A stretch of DNA of 64,000 bases from the NCBI GenBank assembly GCA_963575645.1, contig OY754469.1:18866001-18930000 (forward strand). The letters are read 5' to 3'. Position numbers and translations under genes: made by a program. Shown here piece after piece: positions 33,257 through 43,202 of this stretch (position 1 is the stretch's first letter; each line of letters begins with the position of its first letter). The notes beneath the pieces are model-generated. The model saw only the letters and a program-made list of their open reading frames with translations. It was not told the DNA's origin and made no database searches. This stretch comes from Xanthostigma xanthostigma. Taxonomy: Eukaryota > Arthropoda > Insecta > Raphidioptera > Raphidiidae.

Positions 33257-34290
33257 ATATGTATTGTGTATCCAAATACACTTGGACAGTTTGTATGATG
33301 TACGCCCTCGTACTTTTGTTTAAAAAAATATTGAAAAATCACCTCCGATCGTTTCCGGTAATTTTCAAAAATTCAATAATCTATAACATCGATATGTCTT
33401 TGCTGTTCAACTGTATTCATACGTACAACATAACCTATAAACATATTTCGCACTGTAGCCAATATCCGTGCGGCAATATTTCATCAGAAATGTCGATAAC
33501 AACACAATTATATTAAATCCAGATAATATATCACACAGAGAGAGGGTACCGCACGTTAACGCGGTGAGATTATACACGAATAAGCTGTTAGGCCCTCTCG
33601 TAATAGCGCCCTACGTAAGGGTTTATTTATATTTTGACGAAACGGGGACGAATATTGAACCAGGCTAGCGCAGTTGATTCGCGCTCGTCTAATCTAACAA
33701 TTTATTGAAAACAGCTAAAATATCACTTGAAGTGTATCTAGAACGTAATCAAGGTTATTATGTTACAAGTTGTGACTTATGAAAAAATGAGAGTCAGTGA
33801 GTTTTAACTGTCACACGAGTCATAACCAGTGATGTAGCAAGAGGGAGGACCAGGTGGGCCTGGCTCACCCTAGAATATTAATTGTTCACGTACAAATAAC
33901 AAGATAAATCTGCAATAATCTACATATTTTCTTTGTCGTGTCTCTCCAGAAAGTCGTTTCGCTTCTAGGAACAATTATCAAATTATGTATAAGTGGCACG
34001 TTTATATTAACTGCTTGTTCGTGTATGTCGGGCGGAATTTTGTAATTGATTTTGAACTAACTTCCTGATGAGATAGAGACTTGAAATTTTTAACATAACT
34101 CAGAATTAGATGGCAATACGAGAAAATACTAAAATAAAGAAGAAAATAATGAAAGAAATACAAAAAATTTTAATAAATACATATGATTCATTCTTTCTTA
34201 TTTACCGTTGTACGACGCCTTACAATCAGTGGATCGTAGCTCAGTTGGGCCATATAATGTTTTTATTTTTTTACGATGTATTTTTGTTTT
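33257..34290. other. No gene; one hAT-like end
   Basis: CAGTGATGTAGCAAGAGGGA near 33830 looks like a hAT terminus, but the other end was not found. GGATCGTAGCTCAGTTGG near 34220 resembles a tRNA 5' half, but the rest does not fold. I see nothing else. Confidence 0.4.
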
Positions 34291-34521
34291 TGCCACGTTT
34301 TTAAAACGAATTAAAAAGTATAATATTTTTTTTAACTAGAAGGATTTGAAACGAAAAACGTGGGATGCATTTATTCGTGTTATCTCAAAATAGATTTTTT
34401 CATTGATAGCTACTCTCTACAGTACCTATATAACTGTCGCATGCGCCTCACGTTTTTCGTTTCAAATCCTATACGTTAAAAAAATTATTTTATACTTTTT
34501 CGTTCATTTAAAAACGCGGTA
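34291..34521. repeat. Foldback element, about 230 bp
   Basis: The arms pair from CCACGTTTTTAAAACGAA on the left to the diverged complement at the right end. The inner block GGATTTGAAACGAAAAACGT pairs with ACGTTTTTCGTTTCAAATCC perfectly. It is non-coding. Confidence 0.8.
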
Positions 34522-35019
34522 TATTAAAAACTTTTTTATTTATTTTATTATTGAGACTCGGGTCCCGTGAATGTAAAAACAAACCCTTTCTCCCTGTCCA
34601 TTGCACACATCTATAGATATCCCAAAAGTATCTGTCCGTATGTATATTGTGTTGTATAAAACAAACAGGAATCTGGATCATTCATAGAGCCGATTTTAAC
34701 AAAAATGTACATTTTAAGCTGTAATTAGATACTTCAGTTTATTTTTTTTTCAAAAACGTGGTTATAAACTCATTTGTTGATTTTCTAATAAACTGAACAG
34801 TCGGACTTATGTATTTTTAACACCATCTATTTTCAATGTATTTTCAAATTCTTTCGCTCTACTTCTTAAGCAAACCGCTGTCCTGGCATGAATGGCAGCT
34901 ATTTTATAAGAGATCGTGCATAATTAAAGTACGAAGTTACAAAAATAATTAAATTAAGTCTGCAAAAAATATTAATGAATATTTTTAAAATAACTAATTT
35001 ACAGAACACAACTGATGGT
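34522..35019. other. No gene recognised
   Basis: AT-rich sequence without recognisable content. Confidence 0.5.
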
Positions 35020-35885
35020 CATTTAGAAGCAAGTCTAGATTATAGCAGTTAAGTATCCAAATGTTTTAAAAAATTCCAGCCAATTGGGAGACGGGACCAT
35101 TCCAACTTAAAAATTATTGACATTTGATATACCTACCAACATAGTATAATAAATAAAATTAAATTTCTGATAACGCGTGAGATAACGTAGGTAATGGCTA
35201 GTATTCAATACGATATTTGCTATTCGTTGCCATGGTTACCTACATAATATGTTCCACGTCATGTAAAAATTTAACTAGTTTATTTCTGACAGGTCTACAA
35301 AACAAAAGAACAGCTGATTTTTTTATTTTTAAAATATTTCCGAAACTATAAAGTTTCAAAAAAAAAATTTAACGATACTTTCTAGAAGAAATAAATAAAC
35401 TAATAAGCCATTATAAAAAGTATATTATTATCATTGAAAGAACACCGTTATAGTATATATATCTTTTCTGCGCATGCGCCGATTTTCCCCAAAAACAATA
35501 GGACTCTTCGTATTTGCATACCAAACATCCTCCCAAAATTTCGTTTCAATTCGTTCATCCGTTTGACCTGTACCGTGCTCACAGACAAACAGACTAAGGG
35601 GTCATTCAAGTATTACGTAAGCAGAATTTTAGTAATTTTTGACCCCCCCTCTTGTCAGCAAAAGTATACAAAAGTAGGCGAAGTAAGTAAGCAAAGACCC
35701 CCCACTTTGGTGCTTACGTAATATTTGAATGGCCCCTAACAGACTAACAAAAAAAAATGTGTTATTCGGATTCGGGGGACATCAAAACGAAAAAAATATT
35801 GTAAAATTTTGAAAAGTGATTTTTGACCTAAGCTAGTACCTACCATTTACCACTTGGGGGTTGGAATTGTAAAACTGAACAATGA
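35020..35885 (-). repeat. Rep-B, long copy (inverted), with nested MITE
   Basis: The right half (35020-35300) carries AATTCCAGCCAATTGGGAGA and GCCATGGTTACCTACATAAT. The left half (35420-35880) carries the core CATCCTCCCAAAATTTCGTT. The same order, inverted, occurs at 62251-64000, which shows that the two halves belong to one repeat. A 141-bp MITE interrupts it at 35597. Confidence 0.75.
35597..35737. mobile_element. 141-bp MITE nested in Rep-B
   Basis: Inverted ends AGGGGTCATTCAAGTATTAC plus GTAAGC pair with the complement at the right end. The direct repeats AACAGACTA occur at 35588-35596 and 35738-35746, an 8- or 9-bp duplication. The Rep-B copy at 62340-62400 keeps the uninterrupted sequence. 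It is non-coding. Confidence 0.85.
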
Positions 35886-36165
35886 AGTTTAATGAATGAC
35901 CCTGTATACAGAGACACAACGCATACCTATACAATATGTGTGTGTCGTAAGCACGCATATTACCCCTCACCACCAACCAGCTAATGTTGTGTAAGGTAAT
36001 TGCGATTCATTAGGCTGTATTGAATTTAAGTGAGAGGAAGTGCTTTGCATACTTGCTTATCGACCATTATATCTATGGATATCTGCTACTTATCGACGTC
36101 ACAGTAATGAGATATATAGTTTTGTACTTAGAGAGTTTTTTATTTTGAATATCTACAGTAGCATT

Positions 36166-36627
36166 CAGGGGTGGATCTAGGTTTTTTGGGGTCTAGGGCT
36201 TCTTGAAGTCCAATGGGATCCTATTTTTTGCTAGATTAAGGATCTTGAAATTGGGATTTAAAATTCATTTTTTCAAAATCAGAGTTTAAACTTCGTGACC
36301 TGACCGAACAATTAATATTGATGAAATCGTCGAAAAAATTTTCAAAATTCACCCCAAAAAATGTCAATATTCACCTAAAAAATTGTTAAAATTTGCCGAA
36401 AAGAATGTCAATATTTACTAAAAATGGTCGAAATTCATCTAAAAAATTATCAAAATTCACTCACGATAATGAGAATTATTAATAACAATAATGTTTAAGA
36501 AGTTTTTTTACTCTACAATAAATGCTCATTGTTAATCAAAAAAAATGTATGGTAACAAATCAATTTTGTTAGCCGCTTGGGGGCCCAATATTTAAGCCCT
36601 ATAAGTCTCTATGTAGATCCGCTCCTG
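36166..36627. mobile_element. Fam-H hAT-like element, copy 2
   Basis: The ends CAGGGGTGGATCTAGG and CCGCTCCTG are imperfect inverted repeats. The flanks GTAGCATT and CTAACATT match at 6 of 8 positions, a decayed 8-bp duplication. It matches both ends of 23751-25860 and is the compact version. Confidence 0.65.
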
Positions 36628-37287
36628 CTAACATTTTAATATCGACCTGCAGGTTGTATAATTAGTACCCGAGAACGACACTAATTGCTTGCAAGTTGCA
36701 ATAGAGGCCGAAATCAAAAACGCTAATTTTCTTAAAGAACCGCTAAGTTCGAAATAACTCTTGGCATAAGATAAGTAACAATCTTCCCTCCCTGCCAACG
36801 ACAGAAAAAAAATTGTCTGAAGACACGAGTAATTCAAGAATTACAAGGCGCGAAATTTTACAAAATATACCCCGACGGTATGTCTGAAAATTGGTGTATA
36901 TTTTTAACGACACTGAGCTTAATAATATAATTGAGTTAACTTAATTTAAGAAAAAAATAACAGTTGAAAATATTGAAACACAGAAAGGAAAAAATCATTT
37001 TAATAATTTATTGATAATTTAGGTACATAAATATAAACTCTATGATCGTTTATTAGTCACAACCAACTTTTTTATAATTATTACCCTGAATTATTAAAAT
37101 AATTATATTTCCCTTTTGGTACATTTCAATAAAAACTTTCTTTTTATTATTATTTTATTTTTCTTGTTTTTAGTCTTTCAAAATTTTAACTATTATGACA
37201 TTAATTTCTAAAAATTATTTGATTATTTTATTCAAGATGGTTGTGAAGGAAAATGTATTCCGTCATCTCAGGGCACCCGCCATATTG
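36628..37287. other. No gene recognised
   Basis: AT-rich sequence without recognisable content. Confidence 0.5.
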
Positions 37288-37293
37288 GATATA

Positions 37294-37899
37294 TACGGAA
37301 GCCGGGTTGGCTCATTGGTGACTAGTGGAGTAGTGGCACCGCACACGGCCACTTCCAACATGTTAACGCGTGGACGCGTTAACGTGTGCGGGATAAATGC
37401 AGATTTCTACCTTATCCTGGAACGCTAATCGAGCTACCTCTGTCTTTTAACTGTCAAATTCTGTGAGCAGCGTTACTTTTTGCATTGAGGCTAGGCGTAG
37501 CTGAAGTTTTGTTTATAGTGAAATAAAGTAATAAAGAATTTCAAAGTAAATATTAGAAATGAGTTTATTGTTCATCACAGGTAATTTTACGGTAACATTT
37601 TCATTTTTAATTTTAACGAAACTCATTTCTAATGTTTACTTTGAAATTCTTTATTACTTTATTTCACTATAAACAAAACTTCAGCTACGCCTAACCTCAA
37701 TGCAAAAAGTAACGCTGCTCACAGAATTTGACAGTTAAAAGACAGAGATAGCTCGATTACCGTTCCAGGATAAGGTAGAAATCTGCATTTATCCCGCACA
37801 CGGACACATGTTAACGCGTGCACGCGTTAACATGTTGGAAGTGGCCGTGTGCGGTGCCACTACTCCACTAGTCACCAATGAGCCAACCCGGCTTCCGTA
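37294..37899. mobile_element. 606-bp foldback element with 6-bp TSD
   Basis: Arms of about 280 bp (37294 to about 37572, and about 37620 to 37899) are nearly identical inverted copies around a loop of about 45 bp. The ends read TACGGAAGCCGGGTTGGCTC. GATATA flanks both sides (37288-37293 and 37900-37905). Each arm contains a smaller palindrome around TTAACGCG; that in the right arm is perfect over 30 bp. The near-identity implies recent origin or arm conversion. No protein is encoded. Confidence 0.88.
37806..37835. repeat. Perfect 30-bp palindrome
   Basis: ACATGTTAACGCGTG followed by its exact complement. The equivalent in the left arm (about 37358-37390) has changes, so the two arms are not fully homogenised here. 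Confidence 0.9.
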
Positions 37900-38069
37900 G
37901 ATATATGCATTGTCACCGGACTTATATACATGTGTGTGAAATTTCAAAGTTTCAGTAATTAGATCTAGTCGAAAAAATTGCAGCAAATTAGACGACGGGG
38001 CTGTCCAACCAATAAGTAATAATATTGGCATTTGACATATAATAAAAAAAAGAAAATTTCCGTTAACGC

Positions 38070-38140
38070 GTTATTTATTATCTAATAGATTGCACGCAAA
38101 ATTTTCAATGTTGCGTGCAATCTATTAGATAATAAATAAC
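38070..38140. repeat. Perfect 30-bp arm hairpin at a Penelope-like end
   Basis: The arms at 38070-38099 and 38111-38140 are exact inverted copies, starting GTTATTTATTATCTAATAGA, with an 11-nt loop. The right arm runs directly into the repeat that carries the ribozyme-like core. It looks like an inverted-copy junction, as found in Penelope-like insertions. Confidence 0.85.
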
Positions 38141-38312
38141 TTAATACTAATTAATTTTTATATTTTTTAGATATTTCTGAAGAAGATCCAAATCCGGATC
38201 GAAACGTCATCTTGTGTTATATTGATTTGTATTTTTATTTTTTTTTTTTGTCAATATATATGGTCTGAGAAAAATTAGTCGACAATTTTCGTTACGAAAA
38301 TAAATAGTGTTA
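38141..38312 (+). repeat. Penelope-like terminal repeat, copy 1
   Basis: This shares about 200 bp with 55604-55794, including CTTAATACTAATTAATTTTT, GAAACGTCATCTTGTGTTAT and GGTCTGAGAAAAATT. The presence of a hammerhead-like core and of inverted copies suggests a Penelope-like retroelement terminus. No RT or GIY-YIG frame is present in the window, so the class is inferred. Confidence 0.5.
38165..38220 (+). ncRNA. Hammerhead-ribozyme-like core, copy 1
   Basis: CTGAAGA (38177-38183) fits the CUGANGA half of the core. GATCC and GGATC (38185-38189 and 38196-38200) form a 5-bp stem II with a 6-nt loop. GAAAC follows at 38201. Stem III would be very short (AC with GT near 38215) and stem I weak (GATAT with ATATT). 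This fits minimal hammerheads of Penelope-like elements but is not proven. Confidence 0.4.
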
Positions 38313-38314
38313 AA

Positions 38315-38848
38315 TAGAGTTCAACTCTGTATTTAAATCCATCCTAGATATATAAATTATTATTATATCACTTTCAAATATGTTTTTAATAATTCACCGG
38401 TGTAATATATTATAACAGTCGCAAAGCTGTATTGGGAGAGCTGTCAGACCGCAAATTATTCATCACTATTCACATTAAGCTTTCATGTAATTCCGTTGAA
38501 TGAATAAATATTCTGTCATATCGCAAACAATAAAGTAAAAGAACGCAGTAGTGGAATGTGTAATTTTAACATCTAATTAATGTATGCTCGGACTATCTAC
38601 AGAGTTATCAAAATAGAGTCCATCGAATTTTTGAAGCTGAATCCCATGACAAGTATTCTTGACAAATATTTGTCACTTCTGAAATTCTTTCCACGTCGTA
38701 GAAACGAGTGTACTTGTGCAAATGCTGGTATTGCAATCTTTTCCCGTAAATAGTTTAGTCCAGGTCAATTATACCGCGTTTCTGGTACCACTTTCCATTT
38801 AGTTGAGAACAAAAAACATTCCTAAATTTAGATTTAAAGCTGCAACGA
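38315..38848. other. No gene recognised
   Basis: Sequence without conserved frames or bounded repeats. Confidence 0.5.
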
Positions 38849-39811
38849 CCATATTCACCGAACGTAAATAGTTATTTATTCGGTTCATTTGTTCTTCAGG
38901 TAGCTATTCTCCGAATAAATAGCGATAATTCAATTTACCAAACATAATTATTAACTGTGTTTACGGCAGGTATAAATCTATTCTGTCATACTTCCAGGCA
39001 GGGCTGGATATACATATTTTGCGCCTATGGGCCCCCTGAAATTGCCGCCCCCCACAATTAAAAGCACTCTATATCCCAACCAAAATTTTCTCTATAGTTT
39101 ACATTGGATTTGCAATATTTTTTACCGCCGACCGGAGCCGAGGATTCACGAAGAAACAGGCGGCGCACCGGCGCTCCCTTTCCCTTGCACATAATCAGCT
39201 GACACAGCCCCCGAATGAACCCGAGAATGCACGAAGCGGCGGCCGCCTCTCTCTCACACATTCACTAAAAAAAACTAGAATGGAGTTTTAGTTTTGTTCC
39301 AGATAAAACATAGTACTGTAATATTATTTCCTAAATGCCAGTTTTGTTTGCCGTTTTGCCGCCCCTAAAAATTTGCCGCTATAGGCCCGGGCTCACAATG
39401 GCCCCATGCTAAATCCGGCCCTGATTCCAGGGTATAAATACTTATTCGCCTGATAAAATAATAATGGCCGTCACATAGATCATAATACTTAACCTATATT
39501 ATATCTACATTTTGCTCTTAAGAATTTATTCGTTGTTGTTTATTAATCCTTTAACATTAGTGGAAGATAAAACATTATTATTTAGTGAAACATTTTTGAC
39601 GTTTACACTAACGCTATCGGTCAGATTTTTGAGTGAATGTCAAAATATTCAACAAAAAGAGAAAGTAGTATAGTGCAGTGTATATTTATTCATTAACTAA
39701 GTTTTCTACCTGATATTTTACGTGGTGAATTTAAAGTAAATTTTATTCTAATGAATAAAGTTCGAAGATTAGTAGGTAGCTTCTATTTTTAATAGTGTTC
39801 GGTGAATATGG
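38849..39811. mobile_element. Fam-F TIR element, copy 1, carrying a nested hAT MITE
   Basis: Ends CCATATTCACCGAACG and GTGTTCGGTGAATATGG are inverted repeats. Copy 2 at 53666-54175 matches on both sides of the nested element (for example GTTATTTATTCGGTTCATTT and CATAGATCATAATAC). Without the insertion this copy is about 530 bp, close to the 510 bp of copy 2. It is non-coding. The target duplication is not clear. Confidence 0.8.
38999..39423. mobile_element. hAT-like MITE nested in Fam-F copy 1
   Basis: Ends CAGGGCTGGATATA and TAAATCCGGCCCTG are inverted repeats. The flanks CTTCCAGG and ATTCCAGG match at 7 of 8 positions. The Fam-F copy at 53666 keeps the filled-in empty site (CTTCGAGGTTATAAATA), which supports the borders. 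Confidence 0.85.
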
Positions 39812-39844
39812 GCATAAGTAAACTAAATGTAAAATACTTAAAGG

Positions 39845-39945
39845 GATTTAGTCTGTCAAGAGTTATCGTGACATTTTCAAAGATGATGCCAAAATGTCCA
39901 GAAGGCTATGAAACGTCGAGAAGCTTTGATCCGATTCCTAGATGA
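39845..39945 (+). repeat. Rep-A fragment
   Basis: GTCTGTCAAGAGTTATCGTG and GGCTATGAAACGTCGAGAAG match parts of Rep-A copy 1 (about 5128-5315) around its microsatellite. The microsatellite itself is absent here. Confidence 0.7.
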
Positions 39946-39949
39946 CAAA

Positions 39950-40654
39950 TACCTATACTAATAATCTTGTTTAGCAGATTTATGCTCGGTTTCTGATAGG
40001 CTAAATTTATTTTAAATGTTGATTTAGCATTGACTTTCAAAAGGATCGTTAATCTAAGCATGCCTATAAAATATTATTTTGGGAAAACCTGTATATTACG
40101 TGATTAAATATTATGTTTATTTGTGGGATATTTTGATGTTGTGTTATTTCATTGTAATAAATATACTAAACTCAGTTGGGAATACATTGGAAATACATAT
40201 ATAATATATATGATGTGTTAGGTTGATTTCTCTAGGTAATAGTATAATGAATCATTGACCCTAACAGAACGCTCAATTACACATCCTGTTGAAGGATGAA
40301 AATGGATGCAATTTTTTAAACTAAAATAGATACAATATATAATATAATATAGATATAGACATGTTAAAAAATAACTTCGTATTAAATAGCTTATCTTTCC
40401 TTCCATGTTCCGGAAATAGAAATATGATGAAAAATCGAGCTCCAGGAAAGATAAAATTATGACAAACCATGGAAAGAAAGTGGTTTTCCGCATAACGGTT
40501 GTGCGTATCGAGTCTGACTGTGTGCCATTTTCTTTTGTTCTTATGTTGAAGTACTTGCTGCCGGCGATTTGAATGGTTATTTTAATCTTGCATTAGACCG
40601 CAACTTTGTGCATATTTTTTATTTATGATCATACCATCTAATATGATTGTAGTA
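39950..40654. other. No gene recognised
   Basis: AT-rich sequence without recognisable content. Confidence 0.5.
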
Positions 40655-40890
40655 CTGTCAGAAATAAACTAGTTAAGCAATTTTTACATGGCGTGGAACA
40701 CATTATGTAGGTAACCATGGCAACGAATAACAAATATCATATTGAATACTAGCCATTACCCGCGTCACCTGGCGCAATATCAGAAATTTTATTTTCTTTA
40801 TTATACTATATCAAATGTCAATATTTATGAAGTTGGAACGGTCCCGTCGCCCAATTAACTGGAATTGTTTGTTCAAGTTAATGTACATTT
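40655..40890 (+). repeat. Rep-B right half, copy
   Basis: AACACATTATGTAGGTAACC, ATGGCAACGAATAACAAATA and GGTCCCGTCGCCCAATTAAC match the right half of Rep-B at 62680-62840 and 63922-64000, and inverted at 35020. A hAT-like MITE begins just after it. Confidence 0.75.
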
Positions 40891-40901
40891 TCGTTCTACA
40901 C

Positions 40902-41290
40902 CAGTGATTCCCAAAGTGGTCTATATCGACCCCCAGGGGTCTACGACAAAAAAAATTGGGGGTCCATGAAATGAAAATGGGAGTCAACGATAGTGAATCT
41001 CCTAAAAGCATTTATTTTTTGCTTAGTTATTTTATGTAACAGAAATTAAATTTTAATTTGGTTTCAATTTGAATCTAATTAAAAAATGTATAAAAATAAA
41101 CATTTCACACAAAATTTCATTACCGTTATAAATTTAAATCGTTCAAAGTAAGTAGCACTATACCGGTTGCCTAAAATAAATTTGAAATTAATGAATTTGC
41201 AAAAAATCAATATCAGATAAGCAGAGGGTCTACCCAAAACCGAAAAACATGGCAAGTGGTCTACGAAACAAAAAAGTTTGGGAACCTCTG
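40902..41290. mobile_element. hAT MITE with perfect 8-bp TSD
   Basis: Ends CAGTGATTCCCAAAGTGGTC and GTTTGGGAACCTCTG are inverted repeats. The direct repeats TTCTACAC occur exactly at 40894-40901 and 41291-41298. CAGTGxTTCCCAAA-type ends are classic for hAT. It is 389 bp and non-coding. Confidence 0.93.
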
Positions 41291-41812
41291 TTCTACACAA
41301 TAAAACTACCATGAAAAGTTGTCTGTGTGTAATTTCTAACCATAAGAATAATCAAACCAGCTGTAATCTCTCTCTGTACATCGTGGTGCAATCTAATGTT
41401 GGGTAATGTGTTAGTTGCTAAAGTTTAATTGTAACACTAGTCGTACCTGCAACTTGCAGTAAGGAGTTACGAAGACAAGAAACCGCATCCAGTACACTTA
41501 CTTAACTTGAGATTGAGGAAGACCCGGTGTTATTGACGATTTCTCAAGTAAAGCAATCGGCAATGAAATTGAGTTTAATTGGAATTGTATCGTTCTATCC
41601 GCTGAAATCTAGTCACTATAATCACTACACTATACGTATTCGCATTTTAAGATAGGACAGGCTCAAGTAGAAATAACACAAATTTTAAATTCAAACCGAT
41701 GCGCACGTGCTAGCTCCGAGAATGGAAATGACGTCACTGTGGGCTAAGAGTCTTAGGCTGGATTTCAGAATTAGAACCGGAGATTGCTTCTCTGCTGGCT
41801 CTGATCAAAAAC

Positions 41813-43045
41813 CAGCGCCGGATTAAGACTTCTTGATGCCCTAAGCATTTCTTGCTTATATGTTCAGTTTATATAACAAAAAATCAAATTGATGGAAAAA
41901 AGTTAAAAAGCATATAGATATTTAGAAAAAAAATTTTACAATCAAATGCTCAAATTCAAAATTTGAAAATCGGACATTTTTATACAATTAATAGAAAAAA
42001 AGTTTCAAAACTTTTAAATTAAAAAAATTGAAACCTTAAGAAATAATTATGGTTGTTGTTCTCGTCCATGTTATTATTTATAAATTACAGATTTTCAGAT
42101 ACTTGGACAGTCTAAATAATAAGATATTAATTTTTCAAATTTTTGCTACGTTTAAGAAATAATGTTTATTTCGATTTAACTTTCAAAAATCAATTATTAT
42201 TAGTGTATTTGCCATAAGGCACTTACACTATTGGCGTCGGTCGGATGGCGGGACCTAGGGGTCGGACCAAAATTTCTCGACGTTTCATAACTTTCTAAGA
42301 AGTTTGGCACCATTTTTGGAAATGTTTATATATATATATGTGCGGGCTATAACTTTCGAAGGAGTTAATTGATTTTAACGAAATTTGGACCACATGTTGA
42401 AATCCATCACCGCACGAAGCCTATTTAAAATGGGCCCAATCGGGCCATGTTAAGGGTGGTATTTAGGGGTTGAAAAAAGTTTTCGGGCCCAAAAATACCG
42501 AAAAAATTTTCGGAACCGTTTCAAATTTGAAATTTAACCCTTTAGTAATTATTAAAATGTGCTGCTAAAATTTTAATAAAATCGGCCCGACAGGACCGGA
42601 CTTACAAATTTTATGGAAACACAAGTTTCTGATATGGATTACATACTGAAGAGTGTATATAATTTAGTACAGATGTTGAATTGATATGTAGTATTGAAAT
42701 TAAGTAAAAAATGTTGTTTTAAGGGTTGTATTAAGGGGTAATTTTTTTTATTTTGTCCAAAAACAAAGTTAAGTTCATATAATAGAGCCACACTGCTAAT
42801 AAAAGCAAATACACTATATTGTCGGCAGGGTTTCGCACTGCGACCCGGAGTTTTTTATTTTTAACTTCTGTACTTCTAAAGACATATCAGTAGATCAAAT
42901 TTTTGAGAACATGACAAAAAGAAGAAAAAATTGTTGACACGGTTTAGTGAGGTACTTTTCATTTCTGAGTTGTGCTTCTTGATGCCCCCTGAGACGTGAT
43001 GCCCTAAGCAATTGCTTACTTTGCTTATAGGTTAATCCGGCACTG
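41813..43045. mobile_element. hAT-like element (middle layer), contains Rep-A
   Basis: Ends CAGCGCCGGATTAA and TTAATCCGGCACTG are inverted repeats. The direct repeats TCAAAAAC flank it exactly (41805-41812 and 43046-43053). Both ends also carry TGATGCCCTAAGCA. Rep-A copy 2 is inside. Without it the element is about 575 bp. No transposase is recognisable. Confidence 0.93.
42201..42857 (-). repeat. Rep-A copy 2 (innermost layer)
   Basis: The inverse of 4635-5375, sharing TAGTGTATTTGCCATAAGGC at one end and TTGTCGGCAGGGTTTCGCAC at the other. It has only a short TA run where copy 1 has its long microsatellite. Confidence 0.85.
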
Positions 43046-43202
43046 TCAAAAACCAATCGCATCGTGTAAAGCGAACACATATAAAAGACATCACGAAACC
43101 CAGCGCCACAGATCGCTTGAAACCTAGCAGACAAGCTTTAAACGAATTTTAGGTCGTAGGTGGATTATAGATTTAGTTGCTCGGCAGCTGTCATTATAAT
43201 TA

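Larger units (their letters stand above)
41700..43140. mobile_element. Fam-G element, copy 2 (outermost of three nested layers)
   Basis: The flanks of the hAT element below match the inverted Fam-G copy at 5520-5969: GGAAATGACGTCACTG lies on one side and AAAACCAATCGCATCGTGTA on the other. With the insertion removed, GCTCTGATCAAAAACCAATC reads through as in the other copy. Borders are approximate. Confidence 0.6.

Noticed and set aside
33160..33516. Frames near the solo LTR as a possible env or gag piece
   Set aside because: They lie in or beside the LTR itself and have no retroviral motif.
34218..34245. tRNA-like 5' half (GTAGCTCAGTTGG)
   Set aside because: No matching T arm or acceptor partner follows.
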